From positions 124,001 to 188,000 of the forward strand of contig JAPPFP010000006.1 in NCBI GenBank assembly GCA_028877275.1: a stretch of DNA of 64,000 bases. The letters run 5' to 3'. This document shows positions 48,035-57,461 of the stretch, one piece after another; position 1 is the first letter of the stretch, and each line of letters opens with the position of its first letter. The notes under the pieces were generated by a model that did not search any database, was not told the origin of the DNA, and saw only the letters and a program-made list of their open reading frames with translations. A program made the translations under genes and the position numbers. This DNA is from Acidobacteriota bacterium (lineage in GTDB: Bacteria; Acidobacteriota; Thermoanaerobaculia; Multivoradales; Multivoraceae).

Positions 48035-49432
48035 TCAGTTGAGAAATGGCTCGACGACGACGTAGCGGATGACGAGCCCGGCCAGGGCCAGCTCGACCAG
48101 GAAGATGGCCCAGATCCCGGCCCGGATCCCCCGGCCCGGGCGAACGCGGGGATCCATCCGGTTCTTCTGCAGCCAGAGCACGGCGCCGCTCTGGATCGGC
48201 AGCAGCATCCCGGCGACCAGCGAGCTGATCGTGATCAGCAGTCGCGGGTTCTGGATCCACATGTAGACGACGAAGCAGAAGATCGGCACGACCGCGCAGT
48301 AGCCGCGGATCCAGACCCTGCGGGCGTCCACGTTCTGCCGCTTCAGGTAGCCCAGCTCCATGATGTAGTCGGGGATGTAGCGGGCTTCGCCGCCGATGAA
48401 CGAGAACATCGTCGAGAACAGGATGCAGAAGGCGCCGACGCCGAACAGCCAGAGCGACCAGGGGCCCAGGGTCTGGGTGAACATCTCGGAGAGCATGGAG
48501 ATCGTCTCCAGGCCGTCGGGCTCCTTGCCGAGCTTCTTCAGCACGCCGGCGCCGAGCAGGTAGAAGGGCACCGTCGCGCAGGTCAGCAGGACCAGCGTGA
48601 CCCAGACGTCCGTCTGCATGACCCTGATCCAGCCCCGGGCGCGCGCCTCCCATCCCGGCGCGTCGCTGCGGCCGATGAAGTTCGGGTAGCCCTTCTCGAC
48701 ACACCAGTACTGGTAGGCCGAGGTCTCCGCGGAGTTGACGCCCGTGTAGCCGTAGACGGCCATCGCGGCGACGATGAACTCGGGCGGGAAGCTGAACGTG
48801 AAGCCCGACGCCAGTTCGGCTCGTGTGACGGCGAACTCCGTCCCCTGCATCAGGATCGCGCACACGAGCGTGGCGCCGGTGAAGACCAGGACCAGCGGCA
48901 GCATCACCTTCTCCAGGAGCCGATAGGAGCCCGTGGTCAGAACGGCAATGGTGATCACGGCCAGCACTCCGGCGGCCAGGGTCGCCGGCACCTCCGGGAC
49001 CAGGAGGGTCAGGGCCTGGCCGGCGCCGCCGATGATTCCCCCCATGCCCAGCAATCCGGGAACCAGGGCGATCAGGGCGATGGCGACGGCGAAGCTGACG
49101 TGGCCGCGGCCGATCCGGATCCGGAAGGGGAGCCGGTTCATTGCCCGCACGTAGGTGTCGCCCGAAACCAGCGTGTACCGGGCGAGTTCGGCCTGGATCA
49201 GGGACTTGATCCAGCAGGACAGGAGCACCCACCACAGAAGGACGAAACCGGCCGCGGCGCCAAGGGTCGAGGTGAGGATCATCTCGCCTGAACCGACGAT
49301 CGCCCCGGAGATGACGACGCTCGGGCCGAGATAGCGAATCCGCGTTCGCCAGCTCGTGGGTGGTGGTGTCGCGCCGCCCTCGCGGACGGTGTAGGGATCG
49401 CTCTTCTGTTCGACGCTAGTGCTTGAAGACAT
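48035..49432 (-). CDS. Nramp-related carrier, non-canonical (tandem copy 1)
   Basis: 465 residues, about eleven membrane helices. After a cytosolic SDPYTVREGGA leader, helix 1 reads LGPSVVISGAIVGSGEMILT: GSGE stands where Nramp has DPGN. The TM6 equivalent is VYGYTGVNSAETSAYQYWC and lacks MPH. It is nearly collinear with its upstream neighbour and shares long blocks such as WCVEKGYPNFIGRSD, so the two come from tandem duplication. Substrate unknown; classical Mn/Fe transport should not be assumed. ATG at 49432; the frame upstream of it is a shadow over the other copy. Confidence 0.82.
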   Translation of the reverse strand: MSSSTSVEQKSDPYTVREGGATPPPTSWRTRIRYLGPSVVISGAIVGSGEMILTSTLGAAAGFVLLWWVLLSCWIKSLIQAELARYTLVSGDTYVRAMNRLPFRIRIGRGHVSFAVAIALIALVPGLLGMGGIIGGAGQALTLLVPEVPATLAAGVLAVITIAVLTTGSYRLLEKVMLPLVLVFTGATLVCAILMQGTEFAVTRAELASGFTFSFPPEFIVAAMAVYGYTGVNSAETSAYQYWCVEKGYPNFIGRSDAPGWEARARGWIRVMQTDVWVTLVLLTCATVPFYLLGAGVLKKLGKEPDGLETISMLSEMFTQTLGPWSLWLFGVGAFCILFSTMFSFIGGEARYIPDYIMELGYLKRQNVDARRVWIRGYCAVVPIFCFVVYMWIQNPRLLITISSLVAGMLLPIQSGAVLWLQKNRMDPRVRPGRGIRAGIWAIFLVELALAGLVIRYVVVEPFLN

Positions 49433-49455
49433 CGAACCTGGTGCGTTCGCTCTCC

Positions 49456-50835
49456 TCAGCCGAAGACCACGTAGCGGATGACGAACCAGGTCATGACCAG
49501 CTCGACCAGGAAGATGGCCCAGATCCCGCCCCGGATCCACCTGCCGGGGCGAATCCGGGGATCCATCCGGTTCTTCTGGAACCAGAGCACCGCGCCGCTC
49601 TGGATCGGCAGCAGCATGGCGAGGGTCAGGGCGCCGATCGTCACCAGCAGCCGCGGATTCTGGATCGACAGGTAGATGACGAACGAGACGACGGGGATGG
49701 TCGCGCAGTAGCCGCGGATCCAGGCCCTGCGGGCAACCAGGTTCTGCCGATTCAGGTAGCCGAGCTCCATGATGTAGTCCGGTATGTAGCGGGCGGCGCC
49801 GGCCACCGACGAGAGCATGGTCGAGAACAGGATGCAGAAGGCGCCGATGCCGAACAGCCAGACGGACCATCCGCCGAGCGTCTCCGTGAACATCTCGGAC
49901 AGCACGGAAAGCGTCTCGAGCCCGTCCGGCACCCGACCGCGGGCGCGCAGGACGCCGGCGCCCAGGATGTAGAACGGGAGGGTGGCGCAGGTCAGGATGA
50001 TCAGCGTGACCCAGACGTCGGCCTGGAGCACCTTGATCCAGCCGCGGGCCCGGGCTTCCCAGCCCGGCGCGTCGCTTCTGCCGATGAAGTTCGGGTACCC
50101 CTTCTCGACGCACCAGTACTGGTAGGCCGAGGTTTCCGAGGCGTTGACGCCCGTGTAGCCGTAGACCGCGATCGCCGCCACCAGGTACTCGGGCGGGAAG
50201 CTGAAGGTCATTCCCGAAAGCAGGTCGGCCCGTGTCACCGCGTACTGCGTGTTCTGCATCAGGAAGGCGCACACCAGGGTGGCCGCGGTGAAGGTCATCA
50301 CCAGGCCCAGCATCGCGTTCTCCAGGACCTTGTAGGAACCCGTGATCAACAGCCCGATGACGACCACGGCGATCAGGCCGGCGGCCCAGGTCGAGTGAAG
50401 GCTGGGGTACAGCAGCGTGAGGGCCTGGCCGGCGCCGCCGATGATGCCGCCCAGCCCCATGATCCCCGGAATGATGGCGATCAGGGCGATGAGGACGGGC
50501 AGGCTGATGAGCCCCCGGCCCAGCGGGATCTTGCCCGGCAGCCGGTTCATCGCGCGGACGTAGGTGTCGCCCGAGACCAGGATGTAGCGGCCCAACTCGG
50601 CCTGGATCAGCGACTTGATCCAGCACGAGAGGAGCACCCACCACAGCATGACGAAGCCGGCGGCGGCGCCCAGACCCGAGGTCAGGATGATCTCGCCTGA
50701 GCCGACGATCGAGCCCGAGATGACGACGCTCGGACCGAGATAGCGGAGGCGGGCGCGCCAGGTGGGCGGCGGCTCGACCGCGCCACCTTCGCGGACGGTG
50801 TAGGGATCGCTCCGCGGAGAAGGAGAGTCACTCAT
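49456..50835 (-). CDS. Nramp-related carrier, non-canonical (tandem copy 2)
   Basis: 459 residues, sister of the gene 23 bp downstream. Helix 1 is LGPSVVISGSIVGSGEIILT and the TM6 region VYGYTGVNASETSAYQYWC, the same departures from DPGN and MPH as in the sister gene. The leader also has SDPYTVREGGA. Both copies are intact, so they may carry different substrates or form a complex. The first 23-bp gap and same strand indicate an operon that continues into the propeller lipoprotein. Confidence 0.82.
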   Translation of the reverse strand: MSDSPSPRSDPYTVREGGAVEPPPTWRARLRYLGPSVVISGSIVGSGEIILTSGLGAAAGFVMLWWVLLSCWIKSLIQAELGRYILVSGDTYVRAMNRLPGKIPLGRGLISLPVLIALIAIIPGIMGLGGIIGGAGQALTLLYPSLHSTWAAGLIAVVVIGLLITGSYKVLENAMLGLVMTFTAATLVCAFLMQNTQYAVTRADLLSGMTFSFPPEYLVAAIAVYGYTGVNASETSAYQYWCVEKGYPNFIGRSDAPGWEARARGWIKVLQADVWVTLIILTCATLPFYILGAGVLRARGRVPDGLETLSVLSEMFTETLGGWSVWLFGIGAFCILFSTMLSSVAGAARYIPDYIMELGYLNRQNLVARRAWIRGYCATIPVVSFVIYLSIQNPRLLVTIGALTLAMLLPIQSGAVLWFQKNRMDPRIRPGRWIRGGIWAIFLVELVMTWFVIRYVVFG

Positions 50836-50944
50836 TTTGGGGATGAAGGCGCGACTCTACACCGGAGCGGCGCGCTACTCACCCCGGCCGGACTGGTACG
50901 CTCGATGTCCCCGACGGGCCGGCGCTGACACGGAGACGCTTTCG

Positions 50945-51328
50945 ATGAAGGACCGACACCGCTTTCGACGAGCCCTGACGTTCGGCGCCGTCGCCCTGCT
51001 TCTGGCGCTCGCCACGGCCGCGTTCGCGCACCTCAAGGTGTCGAACACGAGCCCCGAGGACGGCGCGACGCTGAATGGCCCGGTGCGTACCCTGCGGGTC
51101 TGGTTCAACCAGGAACCGGACCTGCCGCTGAGCAAGCTGGAGCTGGCGGGCCCGAACGGTGCGCTGAGTGTCGAGGGCCTTCACACGATGGGCGAGAAGG
51201 ACCTGATGGCCAGGGTCTCGGGGCGGATGCCTGACGGTTCGTACACCGCCAAGTGGAAGACCGCTGGCGACGACGGTCACGTCCTGACCGGCGAGTGGAC
51301 CTTCACGATCGACCGCGGCGGTCGCTGA
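50945..51328 (+). CDS. copC: CopC-domain copper-binding protein
   Basis: 127 residues with signal peptide LLLALATAAFA cleaved before His29, giving a mature N-terminal His as in CopC and LPMO-type copper sites. HLKVSNTSPEDGATL, VWFNQEPDLPLSKLEL and a second His in GDDGHVLTGEWTF follow, matching the Cu(II) CopC fold. It binds periplasmic copper and delivers it to the CopD-like protein encoded 34 bp later. ATG at 50945 with GGAG upstream is chosen over an earlier in-frame ATG at 50837 that would disrupt the signal peptide. Confidence 0.9.
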   Translation: MKDRHRFRRALTFGAVALLLALATAAFAHLKVSNTSPEDGATLNGPVRTLRVWFNQEPDLPLSKLELAGPNGALSVEGLHTMGEKDLMARVSGRMPDGSYTAKWKTAGDDGHVLTGEWTFTIDRGGR

Positions 51329-51362
51329 GACGCTGGACCCGGGTTCGTCACTGAGCTGGGAG

Positions 51363-52232
51363 ATGGCGGGCCGCTGGGCCGTCTATCTGCCGCTGCTCCT
51401 GGTCTGCGGCGCGACCGGCATGCGTCTGCTGGAGGCGATCGGTCCACGCGACCTGGCGGTTCGCGACCTGCGGATCGAACTGGCCCGGCTCACGCTGCTG
51501 TCCTGTGTGCTGCTGCTCGCGGCGTTCCTGCTGCGCGCCGTGTTCCAGTCGATCGAAGTTTGGGGACCGGGGGAGGCTTTTGCGCTCGACAACATGCGAG
51601 CAGTCGCACTCGAGAGCCGTTGGGGAGAACGATGGCGCTGGCAGGTCGCTGCCGCGGCCGTCGCGACTCTCGGTGCCCTAGCCGGCCACAGGGTGCCCGC
51701 CCTGGGGCTGACGATCACCGGGGCCGGAGCCCTCGGGCTGGCGGCGACGTTGCCGATGACCGGCCATGCGTTCGGCAACCCGCTCGCGTGGACCGCGCAG
51801 AGCATCCACGTGCTGGGCGCGGGCTTCTGGATCGGCACGTTGATCGTGATCCTCGTTCTGCCGCTGATGGTGCCCGGGACGTCGGTGGCGGAAGCGGCGT
51901 CGATGCGCCGGTTCTGGCTCGGCGCCTTCTGGCCGCTGGCGCTGGTCGCCGCGACGCTCCTCGTCCTGACCGGCGTGGTTCTGGCGGTCCTCTACCTGCC
52001 GGCCTGGGAAACCCTCTGGACCGAGCCGTATGGCCGAATCCTGCTGGCCAAGGTGGCCGGGAGTGTGTGCGTCCTGTTCCTGGGCGCCGTGAACCACCTC
52101 CGGATGAACTTCCGCCCCGATCCGCACACGGAGCCCGTGCCGCTGACTGTCGCCATCGAGGTCGCCTTCGCGCTGGTCGTCCTCGCGGCCACGGGGATGC
52201 TCACCAGCACCGCGCAGCCGGACATGCACTGA
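51363..52232 (+). CDS. copD: CopD family copper-transport membrane protein
   Basis: 289 residues and about eight helices with CopD features: LPMTGHAFGN, SIHVLGAGFWIGTLIVILVL, and a VNHLRMNFRP loop near the end. CopD carries copper from CopC across the inner membrane. GGGAG lies a few bases before the ATG at 51363. The pair CopC-CopD faces the TonB receptor, with only three bases between the convergent stops. Confidence 0.88.
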   Translation: MAGRWAVYLPLLLVCGATGMRLLEAIGPRDLAVRDLRIELARLTLLSCVLLLAAFLLRAVFQSIEVWGPGEAFALDNMRAVALESRWGERWRWQVAAAAVATLGALAGHRVPALGLTITGAGALGLAATLPMTGHAFGNPLAWTAQSIHVLGAGFWIGTLIVILVLPLMVPGTSVAEAASMRRFWLGAFWPLALVAATLLVLTGVVLAVLYLPAWETLWTEPYGRILLAKVAGSVCVLFLGAVNHLRMNFRPDPHTEPVPLTVAIEVAFALVVLAATGMLTSTAQPDMH

Positions 52233-52235
52233 TTC

Positions 52236-54656
52236 CTAGAAGTTGATCCGGCTGCTCAATCCGATCGTTCGCGGCTGGTTCGTCAGGTAGCCGACGCGAG
52301 CCCGCGTGCCGCGTTCCTGGTCGAGCGCCAGCAAGGCCCGTTCATCGAGCGCGTTGTTGACGAAGAGCGCTATGTCCCAGCGCTCGTTCAGGAAGCCGAG
52401 TCGCAGGTTCAGGAGGTCGTAGGCCGGCATCTCGGGATCGAATCGGAACGTGGTCTGCGTAAGAGGTCCGCCGACCGGGTTCGTTGCGGAGAGAGCCAGC
52501 AGGTCGACCGTGCCGAACCCCGGAGCGTGATCGCCGATCTGGGTGAAGCGGGAACCGACGTGCTGGAACGCCGAGGAGAGGTAGCCGGCCCAATCGCCGG
52601 CCTCCCAGCGCCAGGTCGCGGCCACCGCGGCCTGGAACCGGGGTACCGTCGGCAGCCGGTTGCCCTTCTCGATGCCGGAGACCACGCTCGTCGTCCCGTC
52701 GGCCGCGGTCGAGGTCAGGGTCGACCCGAGCTCGGAGCTCGCGTAGCTGGCGGAGATCGCGAAGTCGAAGACCGCCGAGGGCTGAGCCGTCAGCTCGAGC
52801 TCCAGGCCCGTGCTGCGAGCGTTCGGTACGTTGAAGACGAGCCGGGAAGAGCAGGAACCGGCGGTGACGGTTGTCTGCAGGTTCGAGATGTCCATCGTGA
52901 ACGCCGCGACATTGAACGTGCCGCGGCCGCCCATGATCGTGGACTTCGATCCGATCTCGACGTTCCAGAGTTCCTCGTCCTCCCAGGAGTCGCGGCCGCT
53001 GAAGGTCGCGAGGTCCTCCGGGGTGCAGACGGGCACGTTCAGCGGGTCGTTGATGCCGCCGAGACGGAAGCCCTTGGAGACCTGGGCGTTGAGTTGCGTG
53101 TTCTCGGTCGCTTCGAAGCTGGCGATGAAGCGCGGCGCCACGCCGTTGGCGCTGGTCTCGCCCTGGGTCGGTCCCGGATCCGCGAACAGACCGTCGAAGA
53201 CCTGGCTGCGGGTCTCCTCGTAGTCGTACCAGCGTGCTCCCGCGGTCAGGTCGAGCCGTTCGCCGGCGGTCCAGGTGATCTCGAAGAACGCGGCCGTCTG
53301 GTCGAAGTCGTAGTTCAGGTCGGAGTAGAACAACTCATCGACGGCGGCGCCGAAAGCGCCCGCCGTGGGAATGCCGGTCATCGCCTGAAAGCCGGTGATC
53401 GGCAAGCTCTGACCGTAGGCCCGTTCGCTGGTGCCGTAGAAGAGGCCGAGCACCCAGTGGGTGTACTCGTCACCGCTCGCCAGCCGGAGTTCCTGAGTGA
53501 GGCCGGTCGCGGTCGTCGCGTCGATGAGGGGAGCGTCCAGGGTGTAGACGGCTTCGGGGAGGCCGATGGTGGCTCCGGCGACGCTGGCGTAGAGGGCGGT
53601 CGAGTCGCGCACGACGAGCACGTCCCGATCGGTGGCCGACGTGATGGACGTGAAGTAGTAGCCGTCGGGGAGATCGACCACGACCTTCAGGTCGGCAAGG
53701 AGGAAGTCGTCGGTGGTTGGCTCCTCGAACTGGGTGAAGAGCTGGCGCTCGCCGAGATCCACGGCGGGTCGGGTCGTCGTGTACGGGTTGGCCAGGATGT
53801 TGAAGTCGTCGATCCGGTTCCAGCCGTCCATCTCGACTTCCTGGTAGAGGAGGCGCGGGGTGACCGTCACGTTCTCCGACGGCTCCATCCGCAGCGCCCA
53901 GCGAGCGCCGGTGCGTTCGCCGGAGTTCACGTCCTCGTTCACGCTCAGGTCGGGCTGCACGGCGTCCATGAACCCGCCGAACGAGGTGTGGTAGGCGGTG
54001 AGTCGCATCGCCGAGGTGTCGCCCACCGGCACGTTGACCGCGACCTTGGCGCTGCCGCCCAACCCGCCGTCACCGACCGAGGAGACCGAGAGCTCCCCGA
54101 AGCCGTCCGAGACGCCGAGCTCCGGCTGGTTGGTGATGTAGCGGACCGTGCCGGCGAGCGAACCCGAACCGAACAGCGTGCCCTGCGGTCCGCGCAGCAC
54201 CTCGACGCGGGACATGTCGAAGAGGTCGATGTCGGGCGTGAACAGCGACAGGGAGATGACGGACTCGTCGAGGTAGATGCCGACCTGCTCCTTGACGCCG
54301 GGCTGGTCGCGGACGATCTGTCCGGCGGCGACGCCGCGCATCGCGACCTGGCTCTGGCCGGGACCGAGGTTCTGCACGGTGAAGCCGGCGACGTTGGCCG
54401 CGATCTCCTCAAGGTTGCCGGCGCCGCGGCTGCGCAGGACGTCCTCGCTGGGAGCTACGACGGAGAAGGGGACCTCCTGGAGGTTCTCCTCCCGTTTCCT
54501 GGCGGTGACGGTGATCTCCTCGGAGAAGGCCTGCCCGGGCGTCGTCCGTGCTTCGTCTCCGCCGGGTTCCTGCGCCGCGGTCGGAACGGCGACTCCGTAC
54601 GAGAGGCCGGCCAGGGCGAGAATCAGCAGGGTTCTACTCAGCGAGAATCGAGTCAT
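52236..54656 (-). CDS. TonB-dependent receptor
   Basis: About 806 residues: signal peptide ending VAVPTAAQ, TonB box EEITVTARKREENLQ, a plug with VRDQPGVKEQVGIYLDES and SRVEVLRGPQGTLFGSGSLAGTVRYI, then a barrel ending with IGLSSRINF (terminal Phe). It resembles the broad group of receptors with TARKR boxes that import iron complexes, sterols or aromatic compounds. The ligand is unknown, although the CopCD and rhodanese neighbours suggest metal. ATG at 54656. An in-frame extension to 54788 overlaps the rhodanese gene and is rejected. Confidence 0.92.
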   Translation of the reverse strand: MTRFSLSRTLLILALAGLSYGVAVPTAAQEPGGDEARTTPGQAFSEEITVTARKREENLQEVPFSVVAPSEDVLRSRGAGNLEEIAANVAGFTVQNLGPGQSQVAMRGVAAGQIVRDQPGVKEQVGIYLDESVISLSLFTPDIDLFDMSRVEVLRGPQGTLFGSGSLAGTVRYITNQPELGVSDGFGELSVSSVGDGGLGGSAKVAVNVPVGDTSAMRLTAYHTSFGGFMDAVQPDLSVNEDVNSGERTGARWALRMEPSENVTVTPRLLYQEVEMDGWNRIDDFNILANPYTTTRPAVDLGERQLFTQFEEPTTDDFLLADLKVVVDLPDGYYFTSITSATDRDVLVVRDSTALYASVAGATIGLPEAVYTLDAPLIDATTATGLTQELRLASGDEYTHWVLGLFYGTSERAYGQSLPITGFQAMTGIPTAGAFGAAVDELFYSDLNYDFDQTAAFFEITWTAGERLDLTAGARWYDYEETRSQVFDGLFADPGPTQGETSANGVAPRFIASFEATENTQLNAQVSKGFRLGGINDPLNVPVCTPEDLATFSGRDSWEDEELWNVEIGSKSTIMGGRGTFNVAAFTMDISNLQTTVTAGSCSSRLVFNVPNARSTGLELELTAQPSAVFDFAISASYASSELGSTLTSTAADGTTSVVSGIEKGNRLPTVPRFQAAVAATWRWEAGDWAGYLSSAFQHVGSRFTQIGDHAPGFGTVDLLALSATNPVGGPLTQTTFRFDPEMPAYDLLNLRLGFLNERWDIALFVNNALDERALLALDQERGTRARVGYLTNQPRTIGLSSRINF

Positions 54657-54714
54657 GCAAGTGCCTTGTACGGTAAACGGTCCGTCGGGTTGAGTTCGGT
54701 TCGCCGAAGCTCCG

Positions 54715-55239
54715 TCAGGGCCGCAGGTGCGGCTCGAGCAGTTGGCCCCACTGTGTGTCGTACGGGTGTACGTGGTCGACCTCGACATCGCCGCGGTAGA
54801 CGGGCCGACCGGAGTTGGCCCACTCGAAGATCGATCCTTCCAGGTTCCAGACCCGATCGAGAATGTCCGGGTCGTGCAACTGAATCAGGTCGGCGACCGC
54901 GGCCGAGGAACGGTAGCCGACGGAGCAGTAGAGGACGACCGGCCGATCGGTATCCGCGGCGGCGACGAGTTCGGCGATGTCCTCGCCCTGGGCGTGGACC
55001 GCTCCGGGCAGGTGGCTGACCTCGTACTCGAAGGGCTCCCGGACGTCGATCACCAGGGGTGGCGGCGCCTCCTCCAGCCGCCGGTCGAGCTCTTCGACGC
55101 TCATCTGCGGCACGCCGGGAAAGCTCGCCCGCACCAGCGCCTTGAGCTGGGACATCGTCGGCCCGCCGCAGGCAAGGACCAGCAGCGCGGCGAGCAGCAC
55201 CGCTGGTGCACTCAGGATCCCCGGGTTGCGTCCGGACAT
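54715..55239 (-). CDS. rhodanese-domain lipoprotein
   Basis: 174 residues with lipobox LVLAC (Cys24), followed by a rhodanese domain: ELDRRLEEAPPPLVIDVREPFEYEVSHLPGAVHA and the active loop LYCSVGYRSS with the persulfide Cys. It should transfer sulfane sulfur outside the cytosol, for example to thiosulfate, cyanide or a metal-binding partner. A C-terminal extension (RGDVEVDHVHPYDTQWG) bears several His and Asp. The gene lies 58 bp upstream of the TonB receptor on the same strand. Confidence 0.9.
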   Translation of the reverse strand: MSGRNPGILSAPAVLLAALLVLACGGPTMSQLKALVRASFPGVPQMSVEELDRRLEEAPPPLVIDVREPFEYEVSHLPGAVHAQGEDIAELVAAADTDRPVVLYCSVGYRSSAAVADLIQLHDPDILDRVWNLEGSIFEWANSGRPVYRGDVEVDHVHPYDTQWGQLLEPHLRP

Positions 55240-55341
55240 GAGCGTGGACTGCCGGCAATGGTCGTGCCGCAGGCGAGGTTCCACTATCATCGCGGCTCCC
55301 GCCGCCTGCTCCCGTGAGTGGCCCGCTGTCGACGTGACCCG

Positions 55342-55770
55342 ATGAAGGACTCTCTCGCAACCGTTCCGTCGAGCACGTATCTGGCTTCCGGATCGCGGCT
55401 GGCGGCCTGCGTGGCGGCCTGGTGCGGGCTGCACTGCGCGCTCACACCTGTCCTGGTCGCGGCGGCGCCCGCGCTCACGCTCTCGGAGGGCGTCGAGCGA
55501 GCCGTCTGGGTCGGCACTGTCCTTCTCGGCGCGGTGATGCTCGCCCTGGGTCCGGCCGGCAGGAACCGGGTCGTGATCCTCACGTTTGCCGGGGGGGCTG
55601 CGCTTTGGGCAGCCTCCCTTGCCGGCTGGCTCCAGCCGCTGCCCGAGACCGCGACGTCGGCCGCCGGAAGCCTCATCCTCGCGGCCGCCATGGTGAAGAG
55701 CGCCCGGGTCTGCCACGCCAGCGCGTGTGCGGTCTGCGCCGACGAGGAACGCGCGGACCGGGAAGGCTGA
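55342..55770 (+). CDS. MerC-like membrane protein
   Basis: 142 residues with four hydrophobic helices. The first contains CVAAWCGLHCALTPVL, the Cys arrangement of MerC-type mercury-transport proteins and their relatives. A cytosolic tail carries three more cysteines in VCHASACAVCADE, a possible metal-handling site. Related proteins in organisms without mer operons may transport other thiophilic metals. ATG 55342 is preferred over GTG 55318, which adds RCRRD residues of no clear use. No merR or merA is nearby. Confidence 0.75.
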   Translation: MKDSLATVPSSTYLASGSRLAACVAAWCGLHCALTPVLVAAAPALTLSEGVERAVWVGTVLLGAVMLALGPAGRNRVVILTFAGGAALWAASLAGWLQPLPETATSAAGSLILAAAMVKSARVCHASACAVCADEERADREG

Positions 55771-55797
55771 GGACGACAGCCACGCCGCGCTCCGTCG

Positions 55798-57438
55798 TCA
55801 CTCTCCGGCGGCGGCCCCGGTGGCTTCGGTGGACGGCGCCCGCCCGGCGGGTTGGCCGACCATCTTCATCTCGAATGGGCGTTCCGTGCCGGCGCCCATC
55901 GTGATCGTGCCCTGGAGCGCCCCCTGGGCGTCGAGTTCCGCTTCGATCACCGTCGTGATGGCCGACGCCTCCGGGGTGGGGAAGTGGGTCGTCACCCGCA
56001 GGCGGTCGCCGGACCAGGCGAAGTCGTCGAGGGTGATCGTGAACATCTGCAGGCCGGAAGCCAGGTAGAGGATGCCCTCGCCCTCGCGGGGCGTCCAGAA
56101 GGCGATCGGCAGGAACCCGTCGGCGAGGAAGGAGGTGCCCCGGGGGTGTCGGGCGATCAGCTTCGTCAGCTTGTCGACGTTGTCCTTGGGCCGGTGGTAG
56201 CCGCCGTCCTTGCGGACGATCTCCAGGAAGCCGACGAACATCTCGTTGACTACGTCGCCACGGTAGATGATCTCGCGGGTCGGATCCGGGTTGGCGGGGT
56301 TGCCCTCCGAGTTGTCCCAGACCGCCGTGACCTCGATCCGGCTCGAGGCCGGCAGATCGATCGGCTCGGTGGGGTAGTAGAGCCACTGCCAGTTGTAGTC
56401 GTACTTCGGCACGTCGAGCAGGGTCTCGCTGGTTCCGTCCGCGTGAACGATGCGGTAGGTCATCGCCTTGCCGCGTACATGCATGTGGGGGCTGAAGGCG
56501 AGGATCTGCATGTCGTCGTCCGGCTGGAAGAAACCCTCCTCGGCGTGGTGGCCAGCGCCCGGCGGAATGCGAATGCCGGTGTTCGCCACCGAGACGGTCG
56601 CCACCTCCCGCTTCAGTTCGCCTTCGCCGAAGTGAATGCCGATGCGCGTTGTGTCGGATGTCGCTTCGCCGAACGGGTGGTAGTGGGAGTCCATCGTGAT
56701 CGTCGTGCCCGGGCCGAGGACGCGACCGGTGCCCTCGGGGAAGACGTAGGGCGGCATGCCCGCGGTCCAGATCCCGAACACGCCGCTGCCACCGGCGCCC
56801 TCGCTCACCCTCTCGCCGGAGCCGATCGGACCGCCGCTCTCGCGCCGCGGCGTCGTGTAGGTGGCCTGAAAGTGGTGCGTGGCCCGGCGGTCGCCGGGGA
56901 GGAACTCGATGGCCTGTACCCATCGCTCCTCATCCAGCTCGAGCGCGATGCGCTGCTTGGGAAAGAGGTCCGGACCTTCGGCCGGCACGTCGACACGGTC
57001 GAGCGTCAACACGTAGTCCGGTTCGCCCAGGGTCCAGCCTTCGGGGAAGGTCGGCGCCGGCGGCAGGTCGCCGGCATCCCCTTCCGGCGCGCCGCCCGCG
57101 GCCCAGTCGACGATGGTGGCGATCTGTTCGGCGGAGAGGGAGAGATCATTGCGGAACACGACGTGTTCCGACTCGGCGCTCCAGGGTGGCATGTCGCCGT
57201 TCTCGACTGCCCGCGCCATGCCGCGCGCCCAGGGGCGGGCTTCCCGGTAGGAGAGCAGGGACATCGGCGCCGCCTGGTTCGGGCGGTGGCACTGCACGCA
57301 CTTCTCGAACAGGATGGGCGCCACGTCGCGACTGAAGGTCGGCGTGTCGTCCGCGACGGCGGCCGCCGCGGTGAACAGGGCGGTGCTGGCGACGAACGCC
57401 GCGAGCGCGTGCGCGTGGCGGCGGATTGGGGATCTCAT
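55798..57438 (-). CDS. c-type cytochrome/copper type II monooxygenase fusion, long form
   Basis: 546 residues: signal peptide ending AAAVAD, haem site CVQCH (47-51) with the AAPMSLLSYREARPWARGM block, then a copper monooxygenase-like domain with ATHHFQA, DSHYHPFG and SPHMHVRGKAM as ligand segments. It parallels the shorter gene at 44602-45876, plus about 120 extra C-terminal residues with a DGFLPIAFWTPREGEGIL beta domain. A periplasmic oxygenase with built-in electron supply is likely; substrate unknown. It diverges from the exported-family gene across 146 bp holding a large inverted repeat. Confidence 0.86.
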   Translation of the reverse strand: MRSPIRRHAHALAAFVASTALFTAAAAVADDTPTFSRDVAPILFEKCVQCHRPNQAAPMSLLSYREARPWARGMARAVENGDMPPWSAESEHVVFRNDLSLSAEQIATIVDWAAGGAPEGDAGDLPPAPTFPEGWTLGEPDYVLTLDRVDVPAEGPDLFPKQRIALELDEERWVQAIEFLPGDRRATHHFQATYTTPRRESGGPIGSGERVSEGAGGSGVFGIWTAGMPPYVFPEGTGRVLGPGTTITMDSHYHPFGEATSDTTRIGIHFGEGELKREVATVSVANTGIRIPPGAGHHAEEGFFQPDDDMQILAFSPHMHVRGKAMTYRIVHADGTSETLLDVPKYDYNWQWLYYPTEPIDLPASSRIEVTAVWDNSEGNPANPDPTREIIYRGDVVNEMFVGFLEIVRKDGGYHRPKDNVDKLTKLIARHPRGTSFLADGFLPIAFWTPREGEGILYLASGLQMFTITLDDFAWSGDRLRVTTHFPTPEASAITTVIEAELDAQGALQGTITMGAGTERPFEMKMVGQPAGRAPSTEATGAAAGE

Positions 57439-57461
57439 GAGCGTGTTCGTCCCTGAGGTGA

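Noticed and set aside
49433..50644. In-frame upstream extension of the Nramp-like gene at 48035
   Set aside because: It is a shifted-frame reading of the tandem sister gene, which is itself intact at 49456-50835.
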